DNA of 64,000 nucleotides. It comes from Solibacillus sp. FSL W7-1436. GTDB lineage: Bacteria; Bacillota; Bacilli; Bacillales_A; Planococcaceae. Position 1 is the stretch's first letter. Every line of letters starts with the position of its first letter. The notes under the pieces are model-generated. The model saw only the letters and a program-made list of their open reading frames with translations, ran no database searches and was not told where the DNA came from. A program made the position numbers and the translations under genes. Below are positions 7,678 to 17,492 of the stretch, piece after piece. The DNA is taken from the NCBI RefSeq assembly GCF_038007305.1, contig NZ_JBBOWV010000001.1, positions 2,098,501 through 2,162,500 of the forward strand. The letters are read 5' to 3'.

Positions 7678-10239
7678 ATGTTTAAAATAAAATCAGCCCT
7701 GTTAGCCTCGCTACTATTTTTATCCACAGCGCTACCAACCGCAACATATGCAAATGTACAAGGCACAGTTGAAGCTGAAAATTCATCAGTACAAAACTCA
7801 ACCACTACTACGACTGAAACTACGGATTCCGGTAATAATCCAGTAGTTCAAGAGGAAACGGTTAAAGAGGAAAAGGATGCGGAATCTATTTCTGCAGACG
7901 AAAATGCTGAACAGACACCGTCAACACCTGCTCAGCCAGAAGAACCACAGACAGAAACATCTCCGGAAAACGAGATATCAGACGAACAAGATTCTCCGGC
8001 AAATACTGAACAGCCTGCAGATGATGAGTCATCAGATCAACCAGTGACTCAGCCGCTAACAGGCCAGAAATTAACGGTTAAGCAAAAGCTTGCGGATGTA
8101 CCGGATAGTTTCTGGGCTAAAAATGAAGTGATGCAACTTGTAGAAATGGGCGTTATCGGTGGTTATCCGGATGCACAGTTCCGTCCAAATCTTAATATAA
8201 ACCGTGGTCAGGCAGCAAACCTGTTTAAAGGTGCATTAAAGCTTCCGGACGGTAAATATCAGAACAAGTTTTCGGATGTAAGTACGAAATCAAGCTATTT
8301 ACTAGGTGTGTTTTCTACATATGAAGCTGGTATTTTCGGTGGTAAACCAGATGGACGTTTCGGCGTAGCGGATGCGTTAACACGTGAACAGATGGCGACA
8401 ACTTTAGTACGTGCATTTGATTTGAAAGACACAGGTAAAGAACTGACGTTTAAAGACTGGAACAGAATCAGTGAGTCACACCGCGAAAATGTTAAAATTT
8501 TAGCGCAGCACGGGATTACTACAGGTCGTGAAGATGGCACTTTTGATCCGAAAGCAACGGTCAACCGTGTGACATTCTCGGTAATGCTTCATCGTGCACT
8601 TGTCGCAACAAATAAAATTGCGAAAAACGAATATAAAGTACAAGCAGCAGAAGTATCCAGTAATTTTAAAAACAATCGTGAAGAAATGAACTTTGCACAA
8701 GTAACATCTGATGCAAACCCGCTCTATCTTCGTTCAACAGCAACAATTGTATTTAAAGGGACAACTACAGAAACTTACGGTGTTGCAAAAGATACTGTTT
8801 ATAATTATGCAGTCGGAAACCAAGGAGCAACAGTTAAAGTAACGGTTCGTGCTTTGGAAAACGGAGATGACTTTGTATTTACAACATTGACGAACAAGGG
8901 GAAATCAAAACTGACTGTGGACTTATTCCATAAAGCAACGAATGTAACGAATTTCCGTCTATATCGTTATGATCGTTTCCCAATCGAAAAAAATTCGGCC
9001 GATGTATTTGGCTTTGACTCGTCATCATACCCGACAGGATTATTACGTATTATGGAGAACGAAAAGCTGTCGACAGAGCGTATGGTCGGACAGGCATATC
9101 GTTCAAAACAATTAACACAAAGCTATAAAGATACTGGCGGTACAAGCTACATGCGTGATCTGGAATCCGAGTACGAAGCATATTCACAAGCTTGGCTTGG
9201 CGAAGATTTATTCAGCTACTATACACTGGTTTCGAACGGCAACGATATTGTTGATACTTGGTATATGAATTCAAATGAACGTTTATTTGAAACAGACGAA
9301 AATATGAATGGCTGGATGCTTGAAAGCGCGATTAACTATAAAAAGCGTAACAACTGGTACACTGCTGAAGGTCCATACAATAAAATGGCGACTACTACAG
9401 AGCCAATGCCGAAATCTTTCCAAGGATTCGGGCGTAACCTGCTGTTAGTAAAAGAAGACCGAGCACTAGTTTTGTTGAAAGAACAGGGCGATCGTTATTT
9501 TGCAAACTTAGTGAAAAACTCGTTCATTAACCTGGATAAATTTAAAGATGACGATGCTACTTACTGGAAAACAGAAGTAACGAGTACGTATTTGAAAAAC
9601 TTATTTGGCATTACAGCGCCATTTATCGATACAAGATTCAATGAGCAGATTGCGTTATTCTACTATAACTCCGGTGCAGAATTTAATATTCCGAATTATA
9701 AAGAACCGTTACGCAATTATGCGAATCTATTAGCATCGCGTAAACAGGCGGGCCATGTCATTAATGTTGCAAATGATGCTTATTATATTTCGGATTATTT
9801 CCCTGTGAATCAGCAGGTGACAACACATGCATCGATGAACCATGTACTTGGTGGCATGAATGTGCTGTTGTTGGCCTATAAAGAATTCAAGGATCCTAAA
9901 TATTTAGAAGCGGCAAAATCGATTAGCCGCGCATTACAAATTGAGAAGAATAAGTGGATCCGTTCAAACGGAGATATTTGGTACCGTGTAAATCCAAAAG
10001 GTGAATTTGCCGGCGATGATTATAAGCATTTAACGCTTGAAGATCTGATTAACTCTTATAAATACTGGAAAGATATAGATCCAACACAACTGCCGGTATT
10101 TGAAGAGATGCTCATTTCAAAAGCAAACTATTTATCGAAAAATCGTTTAGGCCACACATACAAAATCAAAAATGGTCTGGAAGAAATCGGAATGTCCCAG
10201 TATTTACCTGCGGGTAAATTATATACAGACGCATTATAA
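7678..10239 (+). CDS. SLH-anchored protein with a glucuronyl C5-epimerase-like helical barrel domain
   Basis: 853 residues. Signal peptide about 1-25. Residues about 28-135 are a low-complexity acidic, Pro/Thr/Glu-rich linker. Three SLH domains follow (about 138-310: VIGGYPDAQFRPN, GIFGGKPDGRF, GITTGREDGTF). Next comes a beta-rich region (about 330-450) and then an alpha-helical C-terminal half. The tract HASMNHVLGGMNVLLLAYKEF with DPKYLEAAKSISRAL resembles the C-terminal (alpha/alpha) barrel of D-glucuronyl C5-epimerases, which act on uronic-acid polymers. That assignment is from memory of the fold pattern and is tentative. SLH placement between the signal peptide and enzyme puts the catalytic part on the outer wall face. 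Strong ribosome binding site (AAAGGAGGAAA). It is a monocistron with its own terminator. Confidence 0.65.
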   Translation: MFKIKSALLASLLFLSTALPTATYANVQGTVEAENSSVQNSTTTTTETTDSGNNPVVQEETVKEEKDAESISADENAEQTPSTPAQPEEPQTETSPENEISDEQDSPANTEQPADDESSDQPVTQPLTGQKLTVKQKLADVPDSFWAKNEVMQLVEMGVIGGYPDAQFRPNLNINRGQAANLFKGALKLPDGKYQNKFSDVSTKSSYLLGVFSTYEAGIFGGKPDGRFGVADALTREQMATTLVRAFDLKDTGKELTFKDWNRISESHRENVKILAQHGITTGREDGTFDPKATVNRVTFSVMLHRALVATNKIAKNEYKVQAAEVSSNFKNNREEMNFAQVTSDANPLYLRSTATIVFKGTTTETYGVAKDTVYNYAVGNQGATVKVTVRALENGDDFVFTTLTNKGKSKLTVDLFHKATNVTNFRLYRYDRFPIEKNSADVFGFDSSSYPTGLLRIMENEKLSTERMVGQAYRSKQLTQSYKDTGGTSYMRDLESEYEAYSQAWLGEDLFSYYTLVSNGNDIVDTWYMNSNERLFETDENMNGWMLESAINYKKRNNWYTAEGPYNKMATTTEPMPKSFQGFGRNLLLVKEDRALVLLKEQGDRYFANLVKNSFINLDKFKDDDATYWKTEVTSTYLKNLFGITAPFIDTRFNEQIALFYYNSGAEFNIPNYKEPLRNYANLLASRKQAGHVINVANDAYYISDYFPVNQQVTTHASMNHVLGGMNVLLLAYKEFKDPKYLEAAKSISRALQIEKNKWIRSNGDIWYRVNPKGEFAGDDYKHLTLEDLINSYKYWKDIDPTQLPVFEEMLISKANYLSKNRLGHTYKIKNGLEEIGMSQYLPAGKLYTDAL

Positions 10240-10245
10240 TGAGAG

Positions 10246-10282
10246 ATCACTCTATTCTTTAATGGATAGAGTGGTTTTTTTT
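10246..10282 (+). terminator. Terminator after the C5-epimerase-like gene
   Basis: CACTCTATTC pairs with GATAGAGTG around a short loop, followed by eight T. Confidence 0.85.
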
Positions 10283-10305
10283 ATAGGGGAAATCTCGAAT
10301 CTGGG

Positions 10306-10515
10306 ATTGCCGATTAACTCTTGAAAGTGACGATTACTTGATATCGAATGACTATAATACGTATTAAAGTGACTAATAAGCACATAGCTGTGACTAATAA
10401 GAACGTAACTATGACTAATAAGTACAAAGTTATGACTAATAAGTACATAGCTGTGACTAATAAGTATGTAACTATGACTAATATGTTTTGTTAATTGTCT
10501 AATAAAATTTCCAAG
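10306..10515 (+). repeat. 21-bp phased repeat array, class C (GTGACTAATAAG core)
   Basis: This is the most regular array. GTGAC or ATGAC units start at 10327, 10348, 10369, 10390, 10411, 10432, 10453 and 10474, exactly 21 bp apart, with degenerate units at 10306 and 10495. The conserved part is about RTGACTAATAAGTA and the remainder varies. No reading frame runs through it. From 10516 to 10729 I see only AT-rich sequence leading to the next ribosome binding site. Confidence 0.88.
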
Positions 10516-10729
10516 TCACATACATTACAATAAATTTTGCGAAATAGCATTTCCTTTTGAGGAATTTAGCATTTGAAGATTCTACATCATACACTTCCTT
10601 ATCCAAAGGTTCATTTTCGCTAAACTCTGTTCCTTTCATATAAACTAACAACCTGAGAAAATATGCCGATAATTAACCTAGGATTATGAACAAACTTGAA
10701 GCACTACCCATGAAGGAAGGGATAAAACG

Positions 10730-13700
10730 ATGAAGAAAAACTTGAAGGTTGGGTTGATGGCTGGGCTTTTGATTACTCCGGCAATTATCGCACAAGCTGG
10801 TGAGGCAGAAGCGAGTGAAACACCGACTCCGTACAATGTCGTAGCTTCAGTTACTGCGGAAGAGTTATTGAACAGTTTTAAAGCAGCCAATGAAGAATCC
10901 GCAAGTGCGACATTAACTCAGGAAAGAACTATTTATAATACATATAAAGATAATGAAACATTTGCAGATATCATGCCCCTGATCGATGCCAAACTGACAT
11001 ATTTAGAAAAATACATGCAGCTTAAACAAGATGCAGCACAAGTGAAAATATTAGTTTCAAAGTTAACGAATACAAACAATAGCTTAGTTGCAGACACACA
11101 AGCAGTACAGGAGGCACTTGAAAATCTATATGTACATTTGGAAAATACAGGCACGGAGTTAAGCAATGCAGTAAACGGGAATGCCGGTACGTTTTTGGAA
11201 ACATTACTGTATTACGACGGAAATGGCCAAACGGATTTCATTAACAAATATGTTACATTAGCATCTTTAAGTCATCTGCAATCTTTTGAAGAACAAACGA
11301 CAGCCATTGAGCAATTTATTGAAAATTACATCAGTCCGGTCACAACATTAACGGCACAGGAGGCATTTAGTAAGGAAAGCTATATTAGCGCTGTAGCTAA
11401 TGCCCGTACAGCATTTAATGAAATAACAGATCCGGCATTTAAAAGTGTATTGAAAATTCAATTGGCTGAGAGTGATTCAGGAATCGAACAATTTATAAAA
11501 AATGCGGAAAATGATATTAAAAAGGCACAAACGGTTGAAGATAAAATTATAGATTTAGTAGAAGAGCCGCCAACTGCTACAACCTTTAATTCGAAAGTAA
11601 ATGGTCTTGTTAAAGAATATGGGCAATTATCCGATGTTCAAAAAAAACTCGTACCAAACGCGGATGAATTAAAACCATATGAAAATGTATTAAATGTAGT
11701 AAATGAAATTGCAAGAATTTCTAAGTTACAAGCAAATACTGAAGAATTCCGTGAAGCGGCGGAAAATGCAGCGGAACTATATAATGCCCTTGATCCATTG
11801 GATACACGATTTGTAGTGAATTTTGACAAATTACTAGAAATACAAGCGGCAATTGAAAATGCAAAAAAAGTTGAAACAGATATAGTAAAGATTGATTCAG
11901 CAAAATATGAAGAAAAAAGCTCAATTGTTGCAGATGCAAGAGCTGCGTATAATGCATTACCAACAAATGAGCGTAAATATGTATTAAAAGAATTATTGGA
12001 TTTCCTTACGTCATGGGAAAAATCAACGGCAACCGCGGCAACGATCAATAAACAAATTGATGCGATCAAAACAGATGTATTGGAAAATCTGGATAATGAA
12101 AAGCTGACGGACACGAAAAAGCGCTCAACAGTCACTTCATTTATCACAAAGGTGCGTACTGCGGAATCTTCGTATGCCAAAATTAAGGACAATGAGGAGC
12201 TTGTCACAAATCGTGCTAGTCTTGAAGCTTTAATCCCGATAATAAAAATTGCCGATCAAGTAGTGAGTTTGAATGTCACGAGCATTACTTATGCGGAAGA
12301 TTTAGTATCCATGGAAAATAAGTTAAACGAATGGGATTCCTTAAAAGAAGCGATTCCTTCAAATGATGCAGCAAATATCGAAAAGCTTCATCAATTTTTA
12401 ACATCCTATGTGCGATTACAAAAAGAGGAACAATCTATCGCAGCAAAATTGGAAGCGGATATTCTTGTCTTCCAAAATGCAGAATTTGTTGATTTCCAGC
12501 AAATCGATGCAACCCGCGAAAAATATAATGCCTTATCTGCAAATGGCAAACGGTTAGTAAAAAATATTAAAGTACTAACAGAGATCGAAAACGCGAACAA
12601 GGCAGTATTAAAAACAATTCAGGCAATCAGTAAAATTGATGTAACGGCAAAAGATTTTACACGTAAAACGACTGCAGCGGAAACTTCCTTTAATAAACTG
12701 GCAGAGCCTTTGCAAGGGCTTGTCTACAATAGAGATAAACTAGTTGAGCTGTTGCCGTTCGCAAAGCTGATGCTGGAAATTGATGCAATTCGCCCGACAT
12801 CAGCAGATTTTATAGTTAGTCTAATAAAAGTGAAAAATAATTTTCAAAAGATACTAGAGGACTATACTGCTCCGGCAGAGCCAGTTACGGATCTGGAAAA
12901 TATTCAATTAAGACTCTTTACTGAATACGGAAAAAAAGTAAAGGACTATGAAGCGATTGTTTCAGATGCATTTTCAATGGAAAGCCGAATCGATACACTG
13001 CAAACGAAATCCGGTGAAGCGTTCATCACCGATTTAGCTGAGGTATTGGCTGTTTATAAAAAACTGGATTCTGCAACGAAACGCAATGTCGGAAATTCAA
13101 AAGTTTTAACGGAGCTTGAACGGGACTATAAAGCATCATTGAAAGTAATCGATCTTATTGAAAAGCTGCCCGTGCATACGGAACGTAATTATCCAACAAA
13201 AGTAGCGGCAGCAAAAAAAGCGTATGACCGGCTGACGGAAAAGCAAAAGCAAGATGTTTATAATTATGGTTCGAATTTGGACAATATTTTAAGGGTTGCA
13301 GATTTAATCAATCGCATTGAAAAGCTGCGTGTCGGCTCAAAAACATATGAAGCGGATGTCACGGCAATTCGTGCGGAATATGAAGTGTTGACTGCAGCAG
13401 AGCAAGAACTCGTGCATAATATTACGAAACTAGCAGCTGCAGAAAAAGGTGTTTCTGATGCCAAGCAAGTAATCGCACTCATTGATGCAGCTCTTCCTAT
13501 GACAGAGAATTATATCCAAAAACTGATTGATGCGCGAAACAGCTATGATAGTCTGGCTAAATCAGATCAGCGGCTAGTAACGAACTACAAAGACTTGACG
13601 ACTCGCGAGCGCGGCGTAAAACCGGTATTAAAACTGGATAATGATATTTTAGCGTTGGATCCGTCGAATGCACGTACATTTATTTCTAAATATAAATCGG

Positions 13701-14767
13701 CTGAAAAAGCATATGAAAAACTGACGATGTCTGAACGCTCACTGCTTATCAACAGCGAAAAGTTATTAGGAGATCTTACGAAAGTATATAATGTAGTAAA
13801 TGCGATCAATTCGATTAAGCCGACGAGCAAAACATTCGTAGAAGAGACGGCAGCAGCGAGAGCGTCATATAACGAACTGCCGGCTGAGTTAGCAGTACAA
13901 GTATCGAATTTACCGACACTGCTGGATCATGAGCTGAATGTGGAAGGCGGCGCAAAGGTGGATGCAATGATCCGCGCATTAAATGCAGCATCGGCAAATG
14001 AATTTATCGCCAAAATTAAAGAGGCGCGTGAAGCCTATAAATCGTTAAGTTCTGCCAACAAAAAAGGCGTGACCCTCGAATATGAATTAAAAGAGCAGGA
14101 AAAGTACATTAAACCGATCGAAGCGGCAATAAAAGCAATTGATGGCCTAAGCAATCCAAGAAATGATTTGAGCCGTCAATTCAATACAGTGAATAACGCT
14201 TTAAAAAAATTGGATGATCAGCAAAAAGAGTACGTAACAAATATCGACCAATACTCAAACTTATCCAATGTGATCCATGTCTATACACTCATTGCCGGTT
14301 TGAAGCCAAGCGACAAGTACTATCAAGGAAATATGGAAGCCGCAAAGCTTGCATATGACAAGTTGTCGGAAGAAGAAAAACTGAAGGTTACAAACTATTA
14401 CAAATTACAGCAGGCTGTACTTGATATGACGGAAGTGCAAAAAGTAACGTCAATCATTGCTTCTTTAAATGCTTCATCAAGCAGTTTTGAAACAGATGTA
14501 ATAAATGCGGTGGCAGCTTATAAAGCACTTCCTTCTGGTTCGAAGCGTCAAGTACTGAACTATTCTGATCTTGTGCAGGCCGAAAAAGATTTAAAAGCGG
14601 CGGAGCGTGTCATGAAGCAAATAGAGGATCTGGATCCATCTTTAAGAACATATGCTTCAAGAGCGAAGTCAGCGAAAACAGCATACGAACGCCTGACAAT
14701 TAACCAAAAATCGTTAGTGAAAAATTACAATAAACTGCAGGCCGCTATTTTTGAATTAGGGTTGTAA
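10730..14767 (+). CDS. Large secreted helical-repeat protein (about 19 repeats)
   Basis: 1345 residues. Signal peptide about 1-26 (cut near AEA/SET). The rest is nearly all alpha-helical and built from about 19 degenerate repeats of 60-75 residues. Each has a pattern like AxxAYxxL...K..V.N...L, for example AAKKAYDRLTEKQKQDVYNY, AAKLAYDKLSEEEKLKVTNY and SAKTAYERLTINQKSLVKNY. Repeats become more regular toward the C-terminus. There is no SLH domain, LPXTG motif or membrane anchor, which is odd among SLH neighbours; it may be released, held by interaction, or part of the surface layer. The family is not one I can name; similar repeats occur in other Gram-positive surface proteins. Ribosome binding site AAGGAAGGGA before the ATG; own terminator. 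Confidence 0.75.
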   Translation: MKKNLKVGLMAGLLITPAIIAQAGEAEASETPTPYNVVASVTAEELLNSFKAANEESASATLTQERTIYNTYKDNETFADIMPLIDAKLTYLEKYMQLKQDAAQVKILVSKLTNTNNSLVADTQAVQEALENLYVHLENTGTELSNAVNGNAGTFLETLLYYDGNGQTDFINKYVTLASLSHLQSFEEQTTAIEQFIENYISPVTTLTAQEAFSKESYISAVANARTAFNEITDPAFKSVLKIQLAESDSGIEQFIKNAENDIKKAQTVEDKIIDLVEEPPTATTFNSKVNGLVKEYGQLSDVQKKLVPNADELKPYENVLNVVNEIARISKLQANTEEFREAAENAAELYNALDPLDTRFVVNFDKLLEIQAAIENAKKVETDIVKIDSAKYEEKSSIVADARAAYNALPTNERKYVLKELLDFLTSWEKSTATAATINKQIDAIKTDVLENLDNEKLTDTKKRSTVTSFITKVRTAESSYAKIKDNEELVTNRASLEALIPIIKIADQVVSLNVTSITYAEDLVSMENKLNEWDSLKEAIPSNDAANIEKLHQFLTSYVRLQKEEQSIAAKLEADILVFQNAEFVDFQQIDATREKYNALSANGKRLVKNIKVLTEIENANKAVLKTIQAISKIDVTAKDFTRKTTAAETSFNKLAEPLQGLVYNRDKLVELLPFAKLMLEIDAIRPTSADFIVSLIKVKNNFQKILEDYTAPAEPVTDLENIQLRLFTEYGKKVKDYEAIVSDAFSMESRIDTLQTKSGEAFITDLAEVLAVYKKLDSATKRNVGNSKVLTELERDYKASLKVIDLIEKLPVHTERNYPTKVAAAKKAYDRLTEKQKQDVYNYGSNLDNILRVADLINRIEKLRVGSKTYEADVTAIRAEYEVLTAAEQELVHNITKLAAAEKGVSDAKQVIALIDAALPMTENYIQKLIDARNSYDSLAKSDQRLVTNYKDLTTRERGVKPVLKLDNDILALDPSNARTFISKYKSAEKAYEKLTMSERSLLINSEKLLGDLTKVYNVVNAINSIKPTSKTFVEETAAARASYNELPAELAVQVSNLPTLLDHELNVEGGAKVDAMIRALNAASANEFIAKIKEAREAYKSLSSANKKGVTLEYELKEQEKYIKPIEAAIKAIDGLSNPRNDLSRQFNTVNNALKKLDDQQKEYVTNIDQYSNLSNVIHVYTLIAGLKPSDKYYQGNMEAAKLAYDKLSEEEKLKVTNYYKLQQAVLDMTEVQKVTSIIASLNASSSSFETDVINAVAAYKALPSGSKRQVLNYSDLVQAEKDLKAAERVMKQIEDLDPSLRTYASRAKSAKTAYERLTINQKSLVKNYNKLQAAIFELGL

Positions 14768-14800
14768 TTATAATGGAAATACTATAATTTAATAACTGTA

Positions 14801-14844
14801 CTCCAAAAGGTAGAATGGAAAATCTGCCTTTTGGGGTATTTTTT
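14801..14844 (+). terminator. Terminator after the repeat-protein gene
   Basis: CCAAAAGG-AGA pairs with TCT-CCTTTTGG and is followed by a T-rich run. Confidence 0.8.
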
Positions 14845-15021
14845 AGTGTAAAATGATAAGAAAGCAAATCGCATATTTATAGAAAATAAGAGTGGTTCCT
14901 ATCGAATTTGGCATGAAATTTCTATTTCATGGCTTTTAAGTTAGTTGCAAAGTTTTCTGGTAAGAGAAAAGTAATTAATCCATTGTATAATAATAGAAAA
15001 TGGACTGATAGGGGGGATTTG

Positions 15022-16083
15022 ATGAAACGGGTTTTAATTATGGGGTCCGTCATTGCTTGTTTATTACATGCACCATCTTCTGAGGTTTATGCAAATACGT
15101 CTCCAACTTTTACTGATGTGAAAAGTACGTATTGGGCAGCACCTGTAATATATGAGCTGGTTGAAAAAGGATTTATGGAAGGTTATACAGACGGTACATT
15201 CAAACCGAACAGAACGACGACTCGTGCTGAGGCGGCAGGGATTATTGCAAGAACGATGGGCGTACCATTAACGACTGACTTTGTCCCGAATTTTACGGAT
15301 GTCCCTACTGATCATCGTTATTATAAAGAGATTTGTAAACTGGCGGAATTGGGGATTATTCAAAACGCTAGTGAGTTTCATCCTGAAGACCCTTTAAAAC
15401 GTGCGCATATTTCAAAAATGATTGCCCTTGCCTATGCAGTTGAAGTCGATCAGAAAAACAAGACATCTTTTAAGGATTTACCTAAAAACTATTGGGCAAA
15501 AGATTATATTGAATCACTGGCAGATGTGGAAATTGTAAAAGGAAAAACTGCAAAAACTTTTGAACCGAATGAATTTGTTACCCGTGCTCATGTAGCTGCA
15601 CTCACAATGCGCGGTATGGAGTTTAAGGAAAAGGTAAAAAATTTGGATGTAGTATATGACTTTCTGCAAAAGGATTATATTGATACAGTAAATCATCATA
15701 AACAGTGGGAGAAAAAAATATTGGACCTTGTTAACGAGGAACGAGCTGCAAAAGGACTTTCTCCACTTATGCAGGACAAGAAGTTAACCCAGATTGCTAT
15801 TATTAAAGTGAAGGATATGCTGAAGCGCAATTATTTTGAACATAATTCACCTTTTTACGGCAATCCGTGGGATTTAGCGATGTTATTCGATTATGAGTAT
15901 ACAAGCTATGGAGAAAATTTAGCCCGAAACTTCGAGTCACCGGAAACAACGGTAAAGGCTTGGATGGCTTCACCGAAACATCGTGACAATATTTTAAAAG
16001 AAGTATATACACATATGGGTATCGGCATTGAGCAATCTAAAAATGGGAAATATTATGTAGTTCAACATTTTTCTAGTAAATGA
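15022..16083 (+). CDS. SLH-anchored CAP-domain (SCP/YkwD-like) protein
   Basis: 353 residues. The open frame extends upstream, but the ATG at 15022 is chosen because it follows AGGGGGG at the right distance and begins a signal peptide (cut near YANTS). Three SLH domains fill about residues 28-205 (FMEGYTDGTFKPN and others). The C-terminal part, about 235-353, is a CAP domain: LDLVNEERAAKGLSPL at its start, then YFEHNSPF, YTSYGENLA, AWMASPKHRDNIL and YYVVQHF. The His/Glu positions of the CAP cavity (HNS, GEN, KHRDN) are present. Bacterial CAP proteins of this type are secreted, often sporulation or biofilm linked, and of uncertain activity. The SLH domains place this one on the wall. Confidence 0.88.
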   Translation: MKRVLIMGSVIACLLHAPSSEVYANTSPTFTDVKSTYWAAPVIYELVEKGFMEGYTDGTFKPNRTTTRAEAAGIIARTMGVPLTTDFVPNFTDVPTDHRYYKEICKLAELGIIQNASEFHPEDPLKRAHISKMIALAYAVEVDQKNKTSFKDLPKNYWAKDYIESLADVEIVKGKTAKTFEPNEFVTRAHVAALTMRGMEFKEKVKNLDVVYDFLQKDYIDTVNHHKQWEKKILDLVNEERAAKGLSPLMQDKKLTQIAIIKVKDMLKRNYFEHNSPFYGNPWDLAMLFDYEYTSYGENLARNFESPETTVKAWMASPKHRDNILKEVYTHMGIGIEQSKNGKYYVVQHFSSK

Positions 16084-16106
16084 ACTGGTAAATACTAGTA
16101 CCTTAC

Positions 16107-16123
16107 ATTACAGTAATGTTACA
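16107..16123 (-). promoter_or_regulatory. WalR-type box (TGTAAC-N5-TGTAAT on the minus strand)
   Basis: On the minus strand the sequence reads TGTAAC, five bases, TGTAAT, matching the WalR consensus TGTWAH-N5-TGTWAH. It lies about 245 bp before an SLH NlpC/P60 gene, in the type of region WalRK regulates, but its orientation and distance make direct control uncertain. Confidence 0.35.
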
Positions 16124-16154
16124 AGTTTTATTTCATTAATATAAATATTCTATA

Positions 16155-16204
16155 AAAAACACCGAATCTCTGCGTAAATACTGAGATTCGGTGTTTTCTG
16201 TTTT
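16155..16204. terminator. Terminator, possibly bidirectional, after the CAP gene
   Basis: AACACCGAATCTC pairs perfectly with GAGATTCGGTGTT. A-rich sequence precedes the stem and T-rich sequence follows it, so it could work in both directions. Confidence 0.85.
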
Positions 16205-16367
16205 TATATCAAAATACTAGAAACTGTTACACAAGTGAAAAATAATATCACAAATATATATGTTACCCTGTTATTAGGTTAAATAAACATGAACAAACAA
16301 GTTTTACGTTATGTTATACCTCGAATATTCATCGCGAGGCCTATTTTGAAGGGAGTTCCATTTTAAA

Positions 16368-17309
16368 GTGAAAAAGAAAATCTTATTACCGATCTTTGCA
16401 ACTTTCATGATTTTTTCAGGTGTAGGGATGGGTTCGAATAATACAGCACAAGCAGCATCAGTTTCAGAATTAACAGCAACAGCTTCTAAATATATCGGTG
16501 TACCATACGTTTATGGAGGAACAACAGCACGCGGGTTAGATTGCTCTGGATTTACTCAATTAGTATTCAAGCAATTAGGCTTTGACTTAAACCGTACAGC
16601 AGCTGCTCAATATAAACAAGGTAGTGCCGTTTCAAAATCAGATTTACAACCAGGCGATTTAGTATTCTTTAATACAACTGGTAAAACAGCTTCTCACGTT
16701 GGTATCTCATTAGGAGGTAATAAATTCGTTCACGCTGGTACAAGCACAGGCGTTACTGAAGCAAGTTTAACTTCTTCTTACTGGGCGAAGCGTTATAACG
16801 GAGCAAAACGCGTAGCAAGCTTTGGAGAAAGTCAAAAAGTAGTTGCAGCAGTTTCTTCAGTTGAAAAAGAAGAAGTAAAAGATTCAGCAATCGATTTCAC
16901 GGTTTATGCATCACGTGGTGAAGTAGCAATTCAATTAGCAAAAACATTAGGTTTAGATACATCTGATACAAATTCACCATTTACAGATATTAAATCATCA
17001 TCAAAATATGCAGGTGCAGCAACTGCACTTTATAAATTAGGCGTTTTCACTGGTGACGAAGGTAAGTTCAATCCAGCTTCACCATTAACACGTGCTCAAA
17101 TGGCTAAAGTATTAGTAAAAGCATTTGACTTAAAAATGAAGCAAGATACTTTAAACTTCACAGATGTACCAACATCTCACTGGGCACATAACGACATCTC
17201 GATCTTAGCATCGAACGGCATTACAGTAGGTAAAGGTGACGGCACATTCGGTACAAACGATAACGTTATGTTAAAACATTTAACAGCTTTCATTAACCGT
17301 CTACAATAA
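16368..17309 (+). CDS. NlpC/P60 peptidoglycan endopeptidase with C-terminal SLH domains
   Basis: 313 residues from a GTG start; AGGGAG lies 12-13 bases upstream, a long spacing. Signal peptide about 1-29. The NlpC/P60 domain (about 30-150) shows the catalytic Cys in GLDCSGFTQLVF and His in SHVGISLGGNKFVHAG; these enzymes cut the stem peptide (gamma-D-Glu to diamino acid). Two full SLH domains and a weaker third follow (about 185-313: FTDIKSSSKYA, FTDVPTSHWAHNDI, ITVGKGDGTF). Here the anchor is C-terminal, unlike most neighbours. A short hairpin (CCTCG/CGAGG, about 16319-16339) lies in the leader. WalR-like half sites occur upstream, consistent with control as an autolysin. Confidence 0.9.
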   Translation: MKKKILLPIFATFMIFSGVGMGSNNTAQAASVSELTATASKYIGVPYVYGGTTARGLDCSGFTQLVFKQLGFDLNRTAAAQYKQGSAVSKSDLQPGDLVFFNTTGKTASHVGISLGGNKFVHAGTSTGVTEASLTSSYWAKRYNGAKRVASFGESQKVVAAVSSVEKEEVKDSAIDFTVYASRGEVAIQLAKTLGLDTSDTNSPFTDIKSSSKYAGAATALYKLGVFTGDEGKFNPASPLTRAQMAKVLVKAFDLKMKQDTLNFTDVPTSHWAHNDISILASNGITVGKGDGTFGTNDNVMLKHLTAFINRLQ

Positions 17310-17408
17310 TAAGATTGGCAATAACCAATACTTAATGAATAAAAATTAGTAACTTCTACATATCTCATTAGATATCCACCTTGCAGGGAAGTACTTACTA
17401 ATAGTTGT

Positions 17409-17443
17409 TGAAACACAGACAAATTTGTCTGTGTTTCTTTTTT
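17409..17443 (+). terminator. Terminator after the SLH-NlpC/P60 gene
   Basis: A self-complementary stem AAACACAGACAAATT with its complement is followed by CTTTTTT. It sits about 100 bp beyond the stop codon. Confidence 0.85.
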
Positions 17444-17492
17444 GTTGTGGGACTTGGGCTGTGTGCTGCTTTATAGCCAATGGGGGAGAGAA

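Noticed and set aside
10306-10515. CRISPR array
   Set aside because: The conserved core is about 12 bp and the step 21 bp, far shorter than CRISPR repeat plus spacer; no cas genes are present.
14929-15021. Upstream extension of the CAP-domain gene
   Set aside because: The extension lacks a ribosome binding site and would bury the signal peptide; the ATG at 15022 has a strong site.
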